From Hyparrhenia diplandra (Eukaryota; Streptophyta; Magnoliopsida; Poales; Poaceae): a DNA stretch of 64,000 bases. Positions 10,083-21,300 of the stretch are shown piece by piece. Location of the stretch: NCBI GenBank assembly GCA_015847255.1, contig JADLZK010007673.1, positions 186,001-250,000 on the forward strand, in the 5' to 3' direction. How positions within the stretch are numbered: position 1 is the stretch's first letter; the number at the start of each line of letters is the position of its first letter. A program made the position numbers and the translations under genes. The notes under the pieces are model-generated. The model had not been told where the DNA came from. It saw only the letters and a list, made by a program, of their open reading frames with translations, and searched no databases.

Positions 10083-11997
10083 ACACTAAAACACCATTCC
10101 ATATATTAGCAAAGAAGACATTGCGATAACCATTACACGCTTAATGGTAATACCATTGAGCGTCCAGGAGCGGACACAAATTACAATGTCTTTGGATTAG
10201 CACATAAACCAAAAGAAGGTTACATTTCCTTCATTGATGGAGCCTAGAGCTTGCCTTGCTAAGTAGTCCGCCATATTGTTTTGTGTTCTTCTAATCCTGC
10301 GTAAACAAGAGGTAGAGGCCTGCAGCATTGAAGTGATGGTTTGTGTGTGAGGCTTGGCTCTCCATTAGGTGGATTTGCACGCTCATCCGCATTGATGAAG
10401 TTGACAAGCTCGCGGGTTGTCGGAGAAGTAGTTGATATCATGAAGCCCTTTGGCGTCATTAGCACCGTCGCCCGGCTCCATGGCCACCGTTTACGCCATA
10501 AACACAGAAGTAGGTCCCCGCAAGACAGCCTGGATAAAGAAGCCGAGTGGTCTCTCCACATTGGTGTCGACGGAAGAATATTCCAATCCCCGCCCCGCCG
10601 TGTTGTTGTAGAGGTGGAACCGCCGCAGGGCTGCATCCGGTAGCATCTTGGACCTAGCTGTGTACCGGTGATTCCACTAGGAATTGCCACAAAGATCCCC
10701 GGGAGAGGTAATCATACCGGAGACCGCTGTTATCATAGTTGTGGGAGTGTATTCGCTTGATCCCGCGAGGGAACGCATGTTTGCTTGAATCGCAAGGTAG
10801 TTTGTATAGTTGCCTCCCTTGGATCCCTTCGTCCCCCTGGCTGATAGGAAGCAAAGTACTGAGAGGCATTGGAAGGCAATTTGTATGTTGGAGAGGTCCG
10901 GTCCCCGCCGTGCGAATCTATTGATGTGGTAGACTTGCGTTATGAAGAGGTATATCTTGGGAAGAGGGTTGCCGAGGGGTCTGATTTGTGGTCGTAGCCT
11001 CCTCAGGTATATCTGCACTTGTGTCCTCATGGATTGCTTTTAAGTGATTTTGCATATGAGCTAATGCTGCTGCTTGGATTTGAACCGGGGTCCATCGTCT
11101 CCTTTGGAACCTGAAATCATTTCTTGCTTTCCAAATATACCACATAAAAAATAAAGTAGTGCATAGAGTTAGTTCGGATGGGTTGGGAGAAATCAAAATA
11201 GGGAGAGCAATCTGCATCCCATCTTAGGAGTATTTATCAAGTGAATAGGGAGAGGAGAAATTTGGAGAAGTGGACCGGACTTGCCTAGACAAAGCTCACA
11301 AAGGAAGAAGAGATGATTATCATCCTCAATGGCACCACAATGATCAGCATTTTGCTTGCTAATGTGGGAAGAGAACCTTTCCGCTCTTTCTCCCGATTGC
11401 AATGGCTCTTCTCAAAAGTCTCCAAGCAAAGGTTTTAAGGATAGGAGGAATAGTTTTGCTTCTCCAGGTTTTTTGAAGAATGCTATTGGCATCAACAGAA
11501 ATACTCCTAGATCCATGATCAGGGAGGGAGTGACCATCATTTGATCGAAGGTGAGTGTATATGTGTTTAGTAGTGCAAACCCCGTTGGTAGCGAGGAATC
11601 CATCTAAGGATGTCATTGTGGTCCGAAGTTAACCATCCGAAGGGATTGAATGGATTGGGCAGCTTGTGGAGAAAAATAGCTTCAATAAGAGGTAGATTCC
11701 GTTTTTTGTGTGTTTGGGTGCCAAAGATCGGCTACCACCGAGGGTAGAGGTTGGATGGTGATTTGGAAGAGTTAAGTGATCATAGATTTCATTCCAAATG
11801 GGGCACCAAGGTGAGGGACATTGAGGAATTACCTAAATGGAGTTGGTAGATGACATTGTCATTGAGTTCTTTGTCTCACCTACAAAATAGAAGACCAAGA
11901 TATATGGATTTTGGAGTGTTAGTGGGAGTAGTCCAAAAGGAGGTATTAGGGAAATATTTAGCCTTGAGTATAGCCGAGAGAGGAATGAATTTTTGGT

Positions 11998-12006
11998 GGT
12001 GGCCAC
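11998..12006 (+). repeat. Left 9-bp target duplication of the MULE-like insert
   Basis: GGTGGCCAC, identical to 12802-12810. Confidence 0.85.
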
Positions 12007-12801
12007 CTACGTTACACGGATACGGATACGGGTATCGGATACAATACGTATCCGATAACGGATACACTATTCTCCAAAAAAACGGTGACACGGGGATACG
12101 CCTAAGATTTTTTTAATAATATTAATAATAACATGATTTAATATAAAACATAGTTCACAAATTAAAATATTGCTTAAAGTCATCCATAGATCACGGGACA
12201 CGATTCACAGGACACTATTCTTCTTCTTTTGTTGGTCATCAACTTCAATTTGAGCACGATCATCACACGACGCCATCTACATGGTGAGCAGAATACGTAA
12301 CTATAACTACAAGGATCGTTGATTGCTAGGACTGAAGCTAGGTCTAGAGCCTAGAGGAGATCACCCGAGGGAGAGGAGAGGGTTGCATCCGCTTGCGGCC
12401 ATGCACGACCCTAGCCGCCGTCCGCCGATTGCCGGCTCGCCGCCCGTTGGCCCGATCGCCCGCCCGCCCCGTTGTCGCCCGGACACAAGTCTAATGGAAG
12501 GAAGTGCAAGAGGCGAGAACAACAGAATACGAGCGACGCCGCGCATATAATCTGGCGCTTGGCCGCCGGCCTTCGGCTTGGGGAAGGCAATGCGTCGTGT
12601 GGAAGAGTGGAATTTAGGCCATTTAGCTTCATGGGTCGATCCAAATCGGCCACGATATCGGATACTAGTATCCGGTCAAAGACGTATCCAATCTTCTTGA
12701 AATGCGCCCTGGATCACGTATCCATGGCGTATCCATGGCGTATCCATATCCGTGGAGTATCGGATACGCGATCACGCACCCCGAAGTATCCACGCATCAT
12801 A
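12007..12801. mobile_element. MULE-like non-autonomous element (Pack-MULE candidate) inserted in the LINE
   Basis: The direct repeat GGTGGCCAC (11998-12006 and 12802-12810) is a perfect 9-bp target duplication, the Mutator hallmark. Removing the insert rejoins the LINE frame WNVAT...AILKAKYFPNT. The ends are imperfect inverted repeats: TACGTTACACGGATAC on the left and TATGATGCGTGGATAC on the inverted right, 11 of 16 identical. Both termini are full of GGATAC / GTATCC hexamers. The centre (about 12330-12640) is GC-rich with open frames on both strands and looks like captured genic sequence of unknown origin. No transposase is present. Confidence 0.75.
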
Positions 12802-12810
12802 GGTGGCCAC
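12802..12810 (+). repeat. Right 9-bp target duplication of the MULE-like insert
   Basis: GGTGGCCAC, identical to 11998-12006. Confidence 0.85.
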
Positions 12811-13970
12811 ATTCCATGCCGACTGGATGATGAGGCTTGTGTTTATAGTTTGCATATCTCTAATTCCAAGCCCACCTTCCTCCTTTGATCTAGTAATGTC
12901 ATCCCACGCTCTGTAGTGGATTGGACTTGTCTCCTGTTCCTCTTGAACTCCTGTCCACCAAAAACGCTTGATAATAGTGTTAATTTTGGATATAAAAGCT
13001 TTTGAAAACAGAACATTGGACATGTAGTAAATAGGTATGGAAGAGAGAACCGATTTAATGTATTGCAACCTACCAGCATGATTGAGTTTGTTAGCTTTAA
13101 CAGTGACCAGCTTGGCCAAAAACTTACCATAGATGAAATCATAAGCCTTGTTTTTGTCCTTGTGGGAGAAAATCATGGGGTGACCTAGGTGCATGGTGTG
13201 GGGTTGCAGGTCTTGAACAGGGAAAATATTTTTGATAGCATATTTGGCCATTGAGGGACATGCCTCGCTAAAATAGATAGAAGATTTCGGAGGTTGGGAG
13301 TCCGACCTGATCGGCTGCAAAAATCATAGAGAATAGTCTTTAGCTGCTGCGCCCGCGGAGCCGCCGCTTTGCCACAAAGTATCAAATCATCTGCAAATAG
13401 CAAAGAGTGGAGGGTCGGGCCACCCTGGCCAAGAGAGATTCCTGTGAGGTTATTAGCTTGTAGTGCTTCCTGCAATCTGATAGATAGCTCGTTAATTGCT
13501 ATGACAAAAAGATATGGGGATAGCGGACAGCCTTGCCTTATACCGCGCTGAGAAGTGAAATAATCTGTAGGTTCATCATTAACAAGCACTGCAAAATGAG
13601 GGGAGAAAACACAAGTAATAATTAAGTTTATAAAACTTTCCTGTAAACCAAGACGACGAAGAGCCGCCGCAATGAAGTGCCACTCTAATCGATCAAAAGC
13701 CTTAGCCAGATCAATTTTTAAAATAAAAGCTTGATTCTTCCAGCTTCGCAGGTTGAAAGAGTGAATAATTTCTTGTGTGATGATTATGTTTGAAGAGATG
13801 TGACGGTGAGCAACAAAAGCTGACTGAGCCTGATCAATGTAACCCGGAAGGTGCTTAAGACGGTTAGCCAACGATTTAGAAATTACTTTATAGATGTTAT
13901 AGGTAGCTTCCCTTTGCTGCACCTGTGTGCCGGACAGCTGAATCTGCGGCCCACCTCTGATCCGTGGCTC

Positions 13971-14286
13971 TTTTTTTTTTTTTCCTGATAAACACATACT
14001 TCATTTGCATTAATAGCATCTTACAGATTTGGAGCAGAGAAGGCTCCCAATTTACACAGCTGAGTGTTTCCTTAACAGGGCGCCAATGAGAATGATTTCT
14101 GTGGGTGTACTCAAAGATTTTCTGTAGCAGCAGTAACATTCTTTTGCCTGAGTTGGTAGACTGAGTGATGGAAACCCATGGGATGAAGCCTGGTGTTTGT
14201 AGCTTAGCTACAGCACTCTGCTTACACGTTGTATGCTGAAACAGAGGTGAACAAAGCACGCTGCAGCTTATTTCAAGGATGGATGG
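13971..14286 (-). mobile_element. Second non-LTR retroposon 3' end fragment (probable)
   Basis: A thirteen-T run (13971-13983) followed by about 300 bp of non-coding sequence has the form of a poly(A)-tailed 3' UTR read on the minus strand. It sits between the truncated LINE and the PPR fragment. No protein domain is visible, so the family assignment is inferred from the tail and position only. Confidence 0.35.
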
Positions 14287-14630
14287 ATGACGGCTCATGT
14301 TTGCCTAATCAGCACTCTTACAAACATGATTCTGGAAATGGTCATGGCTATAGGAAGGGTTGATGGGGCCGGGCAGTTGAGGTTTGGGATGTTATGGACA
14401 AACGTGGTTTCCACCAGAGCAGCTACTTACGCTGTCGTTATGAACCATGGGCTATCTTGCAACAAGGGTAGAGAAGAGGAGGCCTGCAGCTACTTTTTGA
14501 GGTTGGTAGATGAGGGTATCCCTCCTTACCAGGCTACTTGTCAAGTTGCTTAGGCTTGGCATACGAGATGATTTTTTAAGCTGTGTGGCTACTCAAATAG
14601 ATGTGTTAGATGTAAAATCCATGGTGAAAA
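14287..14630 (+). pseudogene. Pentatricopeptide-repeat (PPR) protein 3' fragment
   Basis: Plus-strand frames read like the end of a plant PPR protein. GREEEACSYFLRLVDEGIPP has the helix-turn-helix spacing of a repeat. After a frameshift near 14553 the next frame continues LRLGIRDDFLSCVATQID and stops at about 14628. There is no initiating exon and no upstream repeats. PPR proteins bind organellar RNA, but this piece is too short and broken to act. It is probably a transposed or retroposed gene end. Confidence 0.5.
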
Positions 14631-14689
14631 ACTTAAGTTTGTAAAAGAATTCAAGGTGAGAGATACATATTTTCCAATTCCTTTATCTT

Positions 14690-14920
14690 TTTTTTTACAT
14701 CCCAAATTACAAGACATTTGACTTTTTTTACATCAAGTTTGACCACTCGTTTTATTCAAATTTTTTTTTCAAAATATCACTTTTTTTATCGTGGCTTGGT
14801 TTATCCAATAAAAAGTTCTTCAAGAATGACTTAAATTTGTTGCACAATTTTTTAGAATAATATGTGTGGTCAAACAAGGGGTAAAAAAGTCAAACATCTT
14901 ATAATTTAGAATGGAGGGAG
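14690..14920. mobile_element. Stowaway-type MITE (diverged)
   Basis: The left half (CATCCCAAATTACAAGACATTTGAC, CAAGTTTGACCACTCG) is the inverse of the right half (GTGGTCAAACAAGGGG, AAGTCAAACATCTTATAATT). The right end is GGAGGGAG followed by TA. This is the common rice Stowaway pattern, about 230 bp. Confidence 0.7.
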
Positions 14921-15404
14921 TATTAGACTAGGGTTAAAAATTAACGACATAAGCCTCATCATAATCCGTTTTCCATATTTATCATGAAATTTGTGAGCAT
15001 TTCTAGAAAAGATAAAATATAGAATTGGAACCAGACTTGGTGACTAGCAGAGGGCACAAAAATGAGCAAGGATATTTCTCACCCAGTTTAATTGCATGAC
15101 TCCATATTTCAAGTGAATAGGAAAAGAATGTAAATTAATTTTTATCTTTTTTCCTGAGAAAGGAAAATAGTTTTTTATCTGCAATCAAATTTATTTTTTA
15201 GGGATGCATTTAAATTTATGAAACATGGAAAAGCACCAAGGGCGTAGGCTATAGTCGGCCCAGCATATGGTCTGCTGCCAATTGCTGGGGAAGTAGCCGT
15301 GGGCCATGTATAACACTACATGTGCTTGGTTAAAAGGCCCAGCATATATTCCGCTGCCAATTGGCAGGCCAGATTGGATTATTTTCTTTTTATTTGGCAA
15401 ATTT

Positions 15405-15413
15405 AAATGGAAG
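15405..15413 (+). repeat. Left target duplication of the SINE
   Basis: AAATGGAAG, repeated at 15663-15671. Confidence 0.8.
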
Positions 15414-15662
15414 ACCATTGGTGGTTGGCTCCCACCCGGGTTCAAATCCTAGGTGCGACACATTATCCCGGATTTATTCCGGATTTTCCGGCGCCAAGCA
15501 TTAGGTTTTTCATTACGCCCCATCCAAAATGGCGCGCGTGGTGACTTCGTGAACTTCAAGATTAAATTTCGGTCCCTTCGGAGGTGCTCATTTAGGGTTT
15601 CGCGCGATGTGTTCATAGGGGTGGTGAAAGCGAATAATGTGTAATCTCAAAAAAAAAAAAAA
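15414..15662 (+). mobile_element. tRNA-derived SINE with target duplications
   Basis: The element starts with a tRNA-like head whose B box, GGGTTCAAATCC, lies at about 15437-15448. The body contains TTCCGGATTTTCCGGCGCC and GGAGGTGCTCA, and it ends in an A run at about 15649-15662. Perfect 9-bp direct repeats AAATGGAAG flank it (15405-15413 and 15663-15671). The body matches a grass SINE pattern seen again, inverted, at 47795-48062. It would be transcribed by RNA polymerase III and moved by LINE enzymes. No protein is encoded. Confidence 0.85.
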
Positions 15663-15671
15663 AAATGGAAG
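15663..15671 (+). repeat. Right target duplication of the SINE
   Basis: AAATGGAAG, repeated from 15405-15413, directly after the A tail. Confidence 0.8.
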
Positions 15672-17330
15672 TTTATACAAGACTCTGCATCTAACTCTCC
15701 TTTTTCATTTGGCATCCTACGGGACAGAATGTCTACCAGAAAACAGAAGAGAATAATGTGCTAGAGAAAATAAGAGAGAAGTGCAAAAGTGAGGAAAACA
15801 AAAACTTCATCATCAGTCGTTTTGAGAAGCTCGGGGAGCCTAATGGCAGTAGCAATACTGGATGTATACGGATCCGTATCAATTTATATGTGGCAAGGTG
15901 GATTGGAGTGAAACTTAGAACTAAATTTCATGTTAATCCACACCAACATATGTGGTGGATTGAGGCGAATCCGATTGTGCACCCAAACACATCATCATTG
16001 TCACTTGTTAATATGGAGTCGTCTCCAACAGTCATGTCATCGCCAAGAAGCAAATCATAACTCTAACACCAAGTTTAATGTAGACGAAACAAATCTCTCC
16101 ATTTCTCTCTTCATAAGTCGTAACTCTAACACCATATATGCTCTCGTCAAATGTCTTCGTATGTATACATACACGCTTAGATGGCCATGCAGCCCCGGCG
16201 ACCCGCCCGACCCCCCGGTGATTTGGCCCGTCTTCGTACGGCTCGGCCGGTGGCGGCGTGCCGTCTTGCGGCCCGGCCCGAGGCACCAGGCCATGCACAG
16301 GCGCTGGGCGGCCTAACCCGTAACGCATTTCGATGAAAGAAGAGGCCTGGTGGTCGGCCTCGATGAAAGCGGCCAAAGAAGTATGGAATAGCCCAACAAT
16401 GACATCGAGGCCACAAGGAAAACCCCATCCCAACCCTATCCTTTGTCTCCCCTAGTCCGCTAGTTCCCACCAGCGACTCGCCATTCTCTGTTGTCCGCCT
16501 CCCTCCGCCCCTTCCTCGCCGTGCCCGCCGCCAAGGCCCACCGAGCCCCGGCTCCTTGCCGGCCCACGGCCACGCCCCACCCCCTCCATTGCTCCTCCTC
16601 CACGCCCGCCCCGGCTTCCGCTCCTCACGCGCCCCTGCGGCGGCCCCGCTCCTTCTCACGGGCATCTCCCTCGGCGGCGGGTCATCCCAGCGTCCCGCCG
16701 TGCGCGGGCGGCGACGGGCAGTGGCTCCCTCGTGCGGCCTCCTTCCCTCCAATAGCGGCGTGGCGTCCTTCCTCAATAGCGGCGCGGCCTCACTCCCTGG
16801 CGGCCGGTGCAAGACGCCGGCACAACCAGCGACGGCCGACATTTAACGGCGCGACTACGGCCAAAGCGGCCCACGGTCGTGCCTTGGCGCCCAGCGCGGC
16901 ACAATGGCCGGCGTGCGTGCGCGGCGCGGCAACGATGGCCATCCTGCGATGACACCTCAATCAATCATCAATTAATTTTTTGAGAATTAATCATCCAATT
17001 AATTAATTATTAACGAGATCCATTAATTAATTTCTTGGAGCTCAACTGTGAAACCCAAAAGGTGAAATGGACTTGGCCCAACTGAATCTCATAACTCCAG
17101 GCCCAACAGCATAGAAACAAACAGTAGCTGAATGAATCGAAAACCAAACCAGGCAAGGCGCAGCGCAGCGCGGCGGTTTGCCCACCAGCGGCAGCGGGGC
17201 CCCGGAGAGGAAAGCGAGGTGCATCCAGCCCGCCGCCGAGACGCCACGGGAAGGAACAGCGGGCGAGCGACGGGCCAAGAAGAGAAGCAAATCAGCGCGA
17301 CCCCGACCCGCACCACCGAGCTGCTCTGCT
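15672..17330. other. No supported gene; GC-rich block at 16180-16950
   Basis: The GC-rich block opens long frames on both strands at once (Pro/Arg/Ala-rich), which is expected from composition alone. No domain, splice pattern or start context could be defended. It may be old captured exon sequence or part of an unrecognised transposon. Confidence 0.5.
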
Positions 17331-17339
17331 CTGACAGCC

Positions 17340-18260
17340 CCCGAAGCGAAGCAGAAGCATCGCTTCCTCTTCCTACCCACTCCCTCCTCCCTCACTACTC
17401 CCTGGTCCGTCCGGCCGGTCGTCGCGTAGCAGCCAGCGCCTCCATCCAAGTCCCCCACAACCAACCACGGCCGCCTGCCTTCTTCCCGCCTTCCGACGTC
17501 GCTCTCTCCTCTTTCTTTCTTTCCCTCTCTCCGCCCAGCAGCAGCAGCAGCTCCAGCGCCCATCGGAAGAGCGAGAGAGAAACAAAAAAAGAGGAGCTTC
17601 TTTCCTTCCGTCCGTCGCTCGTCCGGCGTGTCCCGTGACTATGGATCCGCCGCCGGGCACCGAGCTCCCGACGCCGCCGAGGTCTCCTGCCTCGATCTGT
17701 GGCCGCCGGCCTACGTGGAGACGGTGCTGCTGCTAGTACCGACCGCCGTGTTTCTTGCCTGTCGGGCCTTGCTGCCAGCCTCCTCTCCTATCGAGTATTG
17801 CCTGCCCCCCTGCCCTGCAGGAGGGAGGGATGGCCAGACCCAGACGCCCAAGGTAGCCTGCCCTCTCCATTCTTCTTCTTCTTCCTTCGATTCAGTCAAC
17901 AAATATGTTTGGATTTATCTGTCTAATATATCGGGTTACCAAATGCTTCCACCTTGACTAGTTGGGTTTATCGGATTTGGGTTGGGCTTGTTTGTTCTAA
18001 CAAATCTCCTACCTGCTCTGCCCCGGATTTCATTTTATATAATAACCTTACCTTCTGCACGGATTCGATTTTGGCCCATGGACATGCTATTTTGGGGAAG
18101 GATTACATTACACACGTGGTAGCTTTTATCCTCACTGACTGACCGACCTCCCAAAGCCATCGATTTTGAGAGCTTCTCGCCAGATCTTGATTTGTGCCGC
18201 AGTTTGATTCACACTCCTGAGAAATCTTTAATCTGAACTCTCGACATCTGATGAATGCAG
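17340..18260 (+). other. Probable 5' leader exon and leader intron of the ethylene receptor locus
   Basis: A CT- and GC-rich leader (17340 to about 17853) ends at a possible donor, CAAG|GTAGCC. AT-rich sequence follows, then an acceptor GAATGCAG near 18260, just before the receptor coding region. A short upstream frame starts at ATG 17641. A leader intron is consistent with subfamily-II ethylene receptor genes, but this is inferred. The fragment LDLWPPAYVETVLLLVPT at about 17690-17745 is hydrophobic and matches nothing I can name. Confidence 0.4.
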
Positions 18261-18368
18261 CTGGAGCGGCGGCGGCGGCGGCGGCGTGCACAGCAGCAGC
18301 GGCAGCGTGGAATCGATGGCGTCGTCTGAATGAAGAAGAAGCCTGGTTGGTGGCAGTAGAGCCGACCG

Positions 18369-21300
18369 ATGGTGGTGGCAACGGGAACGGCGCTGCCCCG
18401 CGGCTTCTCCCTCCGCCGTGTGGATCCTCCTGTTTTTCCTCTCCTCTCTGCTCCTCCTCGCGCCGTCGGCGGCGGCGGCCGTCGATTTCAGCCACTGTGG
18501 TGGCTGCGACGACGCCGACGACGGCGCCCTCTCCAGCGCCTACAACATCCTGCAATGCCAGAAAGTGAGCGACTTCCTCATCGCCGCCGCCTACTTCTCC
18601 ATCCCGCTCGAGCTGCTCTACTTCGCCACCTGCTCCGACCTCTTCCCGCTCAAGTGGATCGTGCTCCAGTTCGGCGCCTTCATCGTGCTCTGCGGCCTCA
18701 CGCACCTCATCACCGTCTTCACCTACGAGCCGCACTCCTTCCACCTCGTGCTCGCCCTCACCGTCGCCAAGTTCCTCACCGCGCTCGTCTCCTTCGCCAC
18801 CGCCATCACCCTGCTCACGCTCATACCGCAGCTCCTCAGGGTCAAGGTCAGGGAGAACTTCCTGATGAACAAGGCGCGGGAGCTGGACCGCGAGGTGGGG
18901 ATGATGAAGAGGAAAGAGGAGGCCAGCTGGCATGTGCGCATGCTCACGCACGAGATCCGCAAGTCGCTCGACAGGCACACCATCTTGTACACCACCATGG
19001 TTCAGCTCTCAAAAGCGCTTTTGAGCTGCACAACTGTGCTGTCTGGATGCCTGATGAGACCAGGAGCCAGATGATCTTGACGCATGACCTGAGGGAAAGG
19101 GATGTACTTGACCCGCCAGAACCACTCGATTCCTATTGATGACCCGGATGTTCGAGAAATAAAGGCGACCAAGGGCCGCAATTGTTCTCAGGCCAGATTC
19201 AGCGCTAGGTGTTGCTAGCGGAAGCAAGCTTGAAGCAGGGCCTGTGGCTGCGATAAGGATGCCGATGTTAAGGGTGTCGAATTTCAAAGGAGGGACTCGG
19301 AAGTGATGCAGACGAGCTATGCTATCTTGGTTCTGGTTTTGCCTGATGACGCCGTTGGGGTGGGGTCGAAGAGAGTTGGAGATTGTTGAGGTAGTTGCTG
19401 ACCAAGTTGCAGTCGCTCTGTCACATGCTGCGCTCCTAGAGGAGTCTCAGCTGATGCGAGAGAAGCTTCGCCCGAACAGCATCTGTGGACTTGCTGCGGG
19501 CAAAGCATGAAGCCATGAGGGCAGGGGAAGCACGGAACACCTTCCAGACCGCAATGTGCGGCCCGGGATGCGAAGGCCAATGCACTCCATCCTTGGCCTT
19601 GTCTCGATGATGCAACAGGAGAGCATGAATCCAGAGCAAAGGCTTGTGATGGATGCCATTGCCAAGACGAGCAGCGTTGCATCCACACTGATGAATGATG
19701 TGATGCAGACATCAACCATGAATTGTGAGCACTTGTCTTTGGTGAGGAGGCGTTCAACCTGCACTCCTTTATCAAAGAAGCTGTTGGAGTGGTCAGATGT
19801 CTAACTGGTTGCAAGGGTGTGGACTTTGAGTTTCAGGTGGATAATTCTTTGCCAGAAAGGATCATTGGTGATGAGAAGAGAGTCTTCCATATTGTCCTGC
19901 ATATGGTAGGCACCCTAATAAACCGATGCAATGCTGGCTGTATCTCGTTATATGTCAATGGTCATAATGAGGTTGAAGACAGGCATAATCATGACTGGAT
20001 GCTGCGGAGAGCAAACTTCTCTGGTGGCTATGTATGTGTGAAATTTGAGATGAGGATTAGAAAATCAAAGGACTATCTTTTGAGTTCATCAAGCAGTCAG
20101 ATAAGTCAGGGGTCCAAACCCAACAATTCTGAGATGGGGCTTAGCTTCAATATGTGCAAGAAGATTGTGCAGGTAAATCTAAATAATAAAACATCTCAAG
20201 CATTTCTATCCAATAGGAAGCAAACTATATTATCATCTCGTTTATGTCACTCCTGGTGCTTCTCAGGTTTTATATATACTGTGCTGGTAATGCTTGGTTA
20301 GATTTCACTTCTCTACAAGGTTAATATTGTTATAGTAACAATAATTTCTTAGATTGTGGTTGTTCTGTTACCCAACTTGATTTAGTTTACATCCGATTTC
20401 TTGGATCTTCTAGACATAGTCAGATGATAGAAAAATAATAATAGCACTTCTTTGATTTAGAGTAACAAGATTTTAGAGTTGTTGACTGTTCTCCATCTCA
20501 TTTTTTTTTTTGTACAGCTTGGCACTAGCAGCTTACACTTGGTCGTCACATAGATAGTTTTCTATATACCAATTTGAAATGTCAAACCAGAGCGTGTTTA
20601 ACAGCTATAGTGTGACCTTTTATGCAAGTATTGGAGTTTTTATTATCTCAACACAAAGTGGAGAGGACATATTGGTCCTTTTGTTGAACTTATTGCTTTA
20701 GTCATAATTATTTTATGGTATTTCTTGTCTCAGCATGCATGATTTTGCATAAATATATTTAGTTATTATGCTAGTAGTAGCCCAAACCTCAGCGACTCTA
20801 TTTGTCTTGTTCTGGTTCGCAATGTGTACATTCAGTTGTGGGACGCTTGATTTGATGTACAGTCATTGGTATGCTTATGTGAGCCCTTGTTTGTGCTGCA
20901 GATGATGAATGGTAATATTTGGTCAGTATCAGATTCTAAAAGCATTGGAGAAACCATCATGCTCGTCCTCCAGTTCCAGCTGCAACCTGTTACTCCGGTC
21001 TCTGGAGCATCCTCAGATTTGTACCGATCATCCGCCAATTCCCAACTTCAATGGGCTCAGAGTCCTCCTTGCAGACAGTGATGACACCAACCGAGCTGTA
21101 ACTCACAGGCTCCTAGAGAAGCTTGGTTGCCGAGTCCTTTCGGTCGTTTAGGCGTCCAATGCATGAGTTCCTTCGCTGCCGAAGTCGTCCTTCCAGCTGG
21201 TGATTCTTGACCTTGCCATGCAGGCGATGGATGGATTGAAGTTGCCAGCGATCAGGAAATTCAGTAGCAATAGTTGGCTGCCGTTGATTGTTGCCCTAGC

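Larger units (their letters stand above)
10072..13905 (-). pseudogene. 5'-truncated, degenerate LINE (L1-type ORF2 remnant)
   Basis: Minus-strand frames, broken by stops and frameshifts, give the C-terminal two thirds of a plant LINE ORF2 in the right order. Reverse transcriptase comes first (13905 to 12811), with GCPLSPYLFVIAINELS and the catalytic FADD box near 13385. It is followed by a zinc-finger RT-associated region (11620-11190, WRLLRRAIAIGRKSG and a Cys/His set) and an RNase H-like C-terminus with NNMADYLARQAL near 10250. The 3' end is a poly(A) tail read as T at 10072-10082. The endonuclease and the first part of RT are missing, as expected for 5' truncation during target-primed reverse transcription. 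A MULE-like element interrupts it at 12007-12801. It cannot encode a working protein. Confidence 0.85.

Noticed and set aside
12010..12080. GGATAC array as a satellite or telomere-like repeat
   Set aside because: Irregular spacing, and the hexamers are confined to the two ends of an element with a 9-bp target duplication, so they are terminal-repeat sequence.
10037..14286. Target duplication for the truncated LINE (for example GGATGGCTAGAGATG against AAGGATGGATGG)
   Set aside because: The right-hand resemblance is short and does not adjoin a credible 5' end, so no duplication is claimed.
16177..17660. Frames up to 221 codons on both strands
   Set aside because: All overlap each other in GC-rich DNA and encode Pro/Arg/Ala strings; the right part is better explained as a receptor leader exon.
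17628..17957. 109-codon frame with LDLWPPAYVETVLLLVPT
   Set aside because: It starts at GTG, lies in the probable 5' leader and crosses a likely splice donor; no family recognised.
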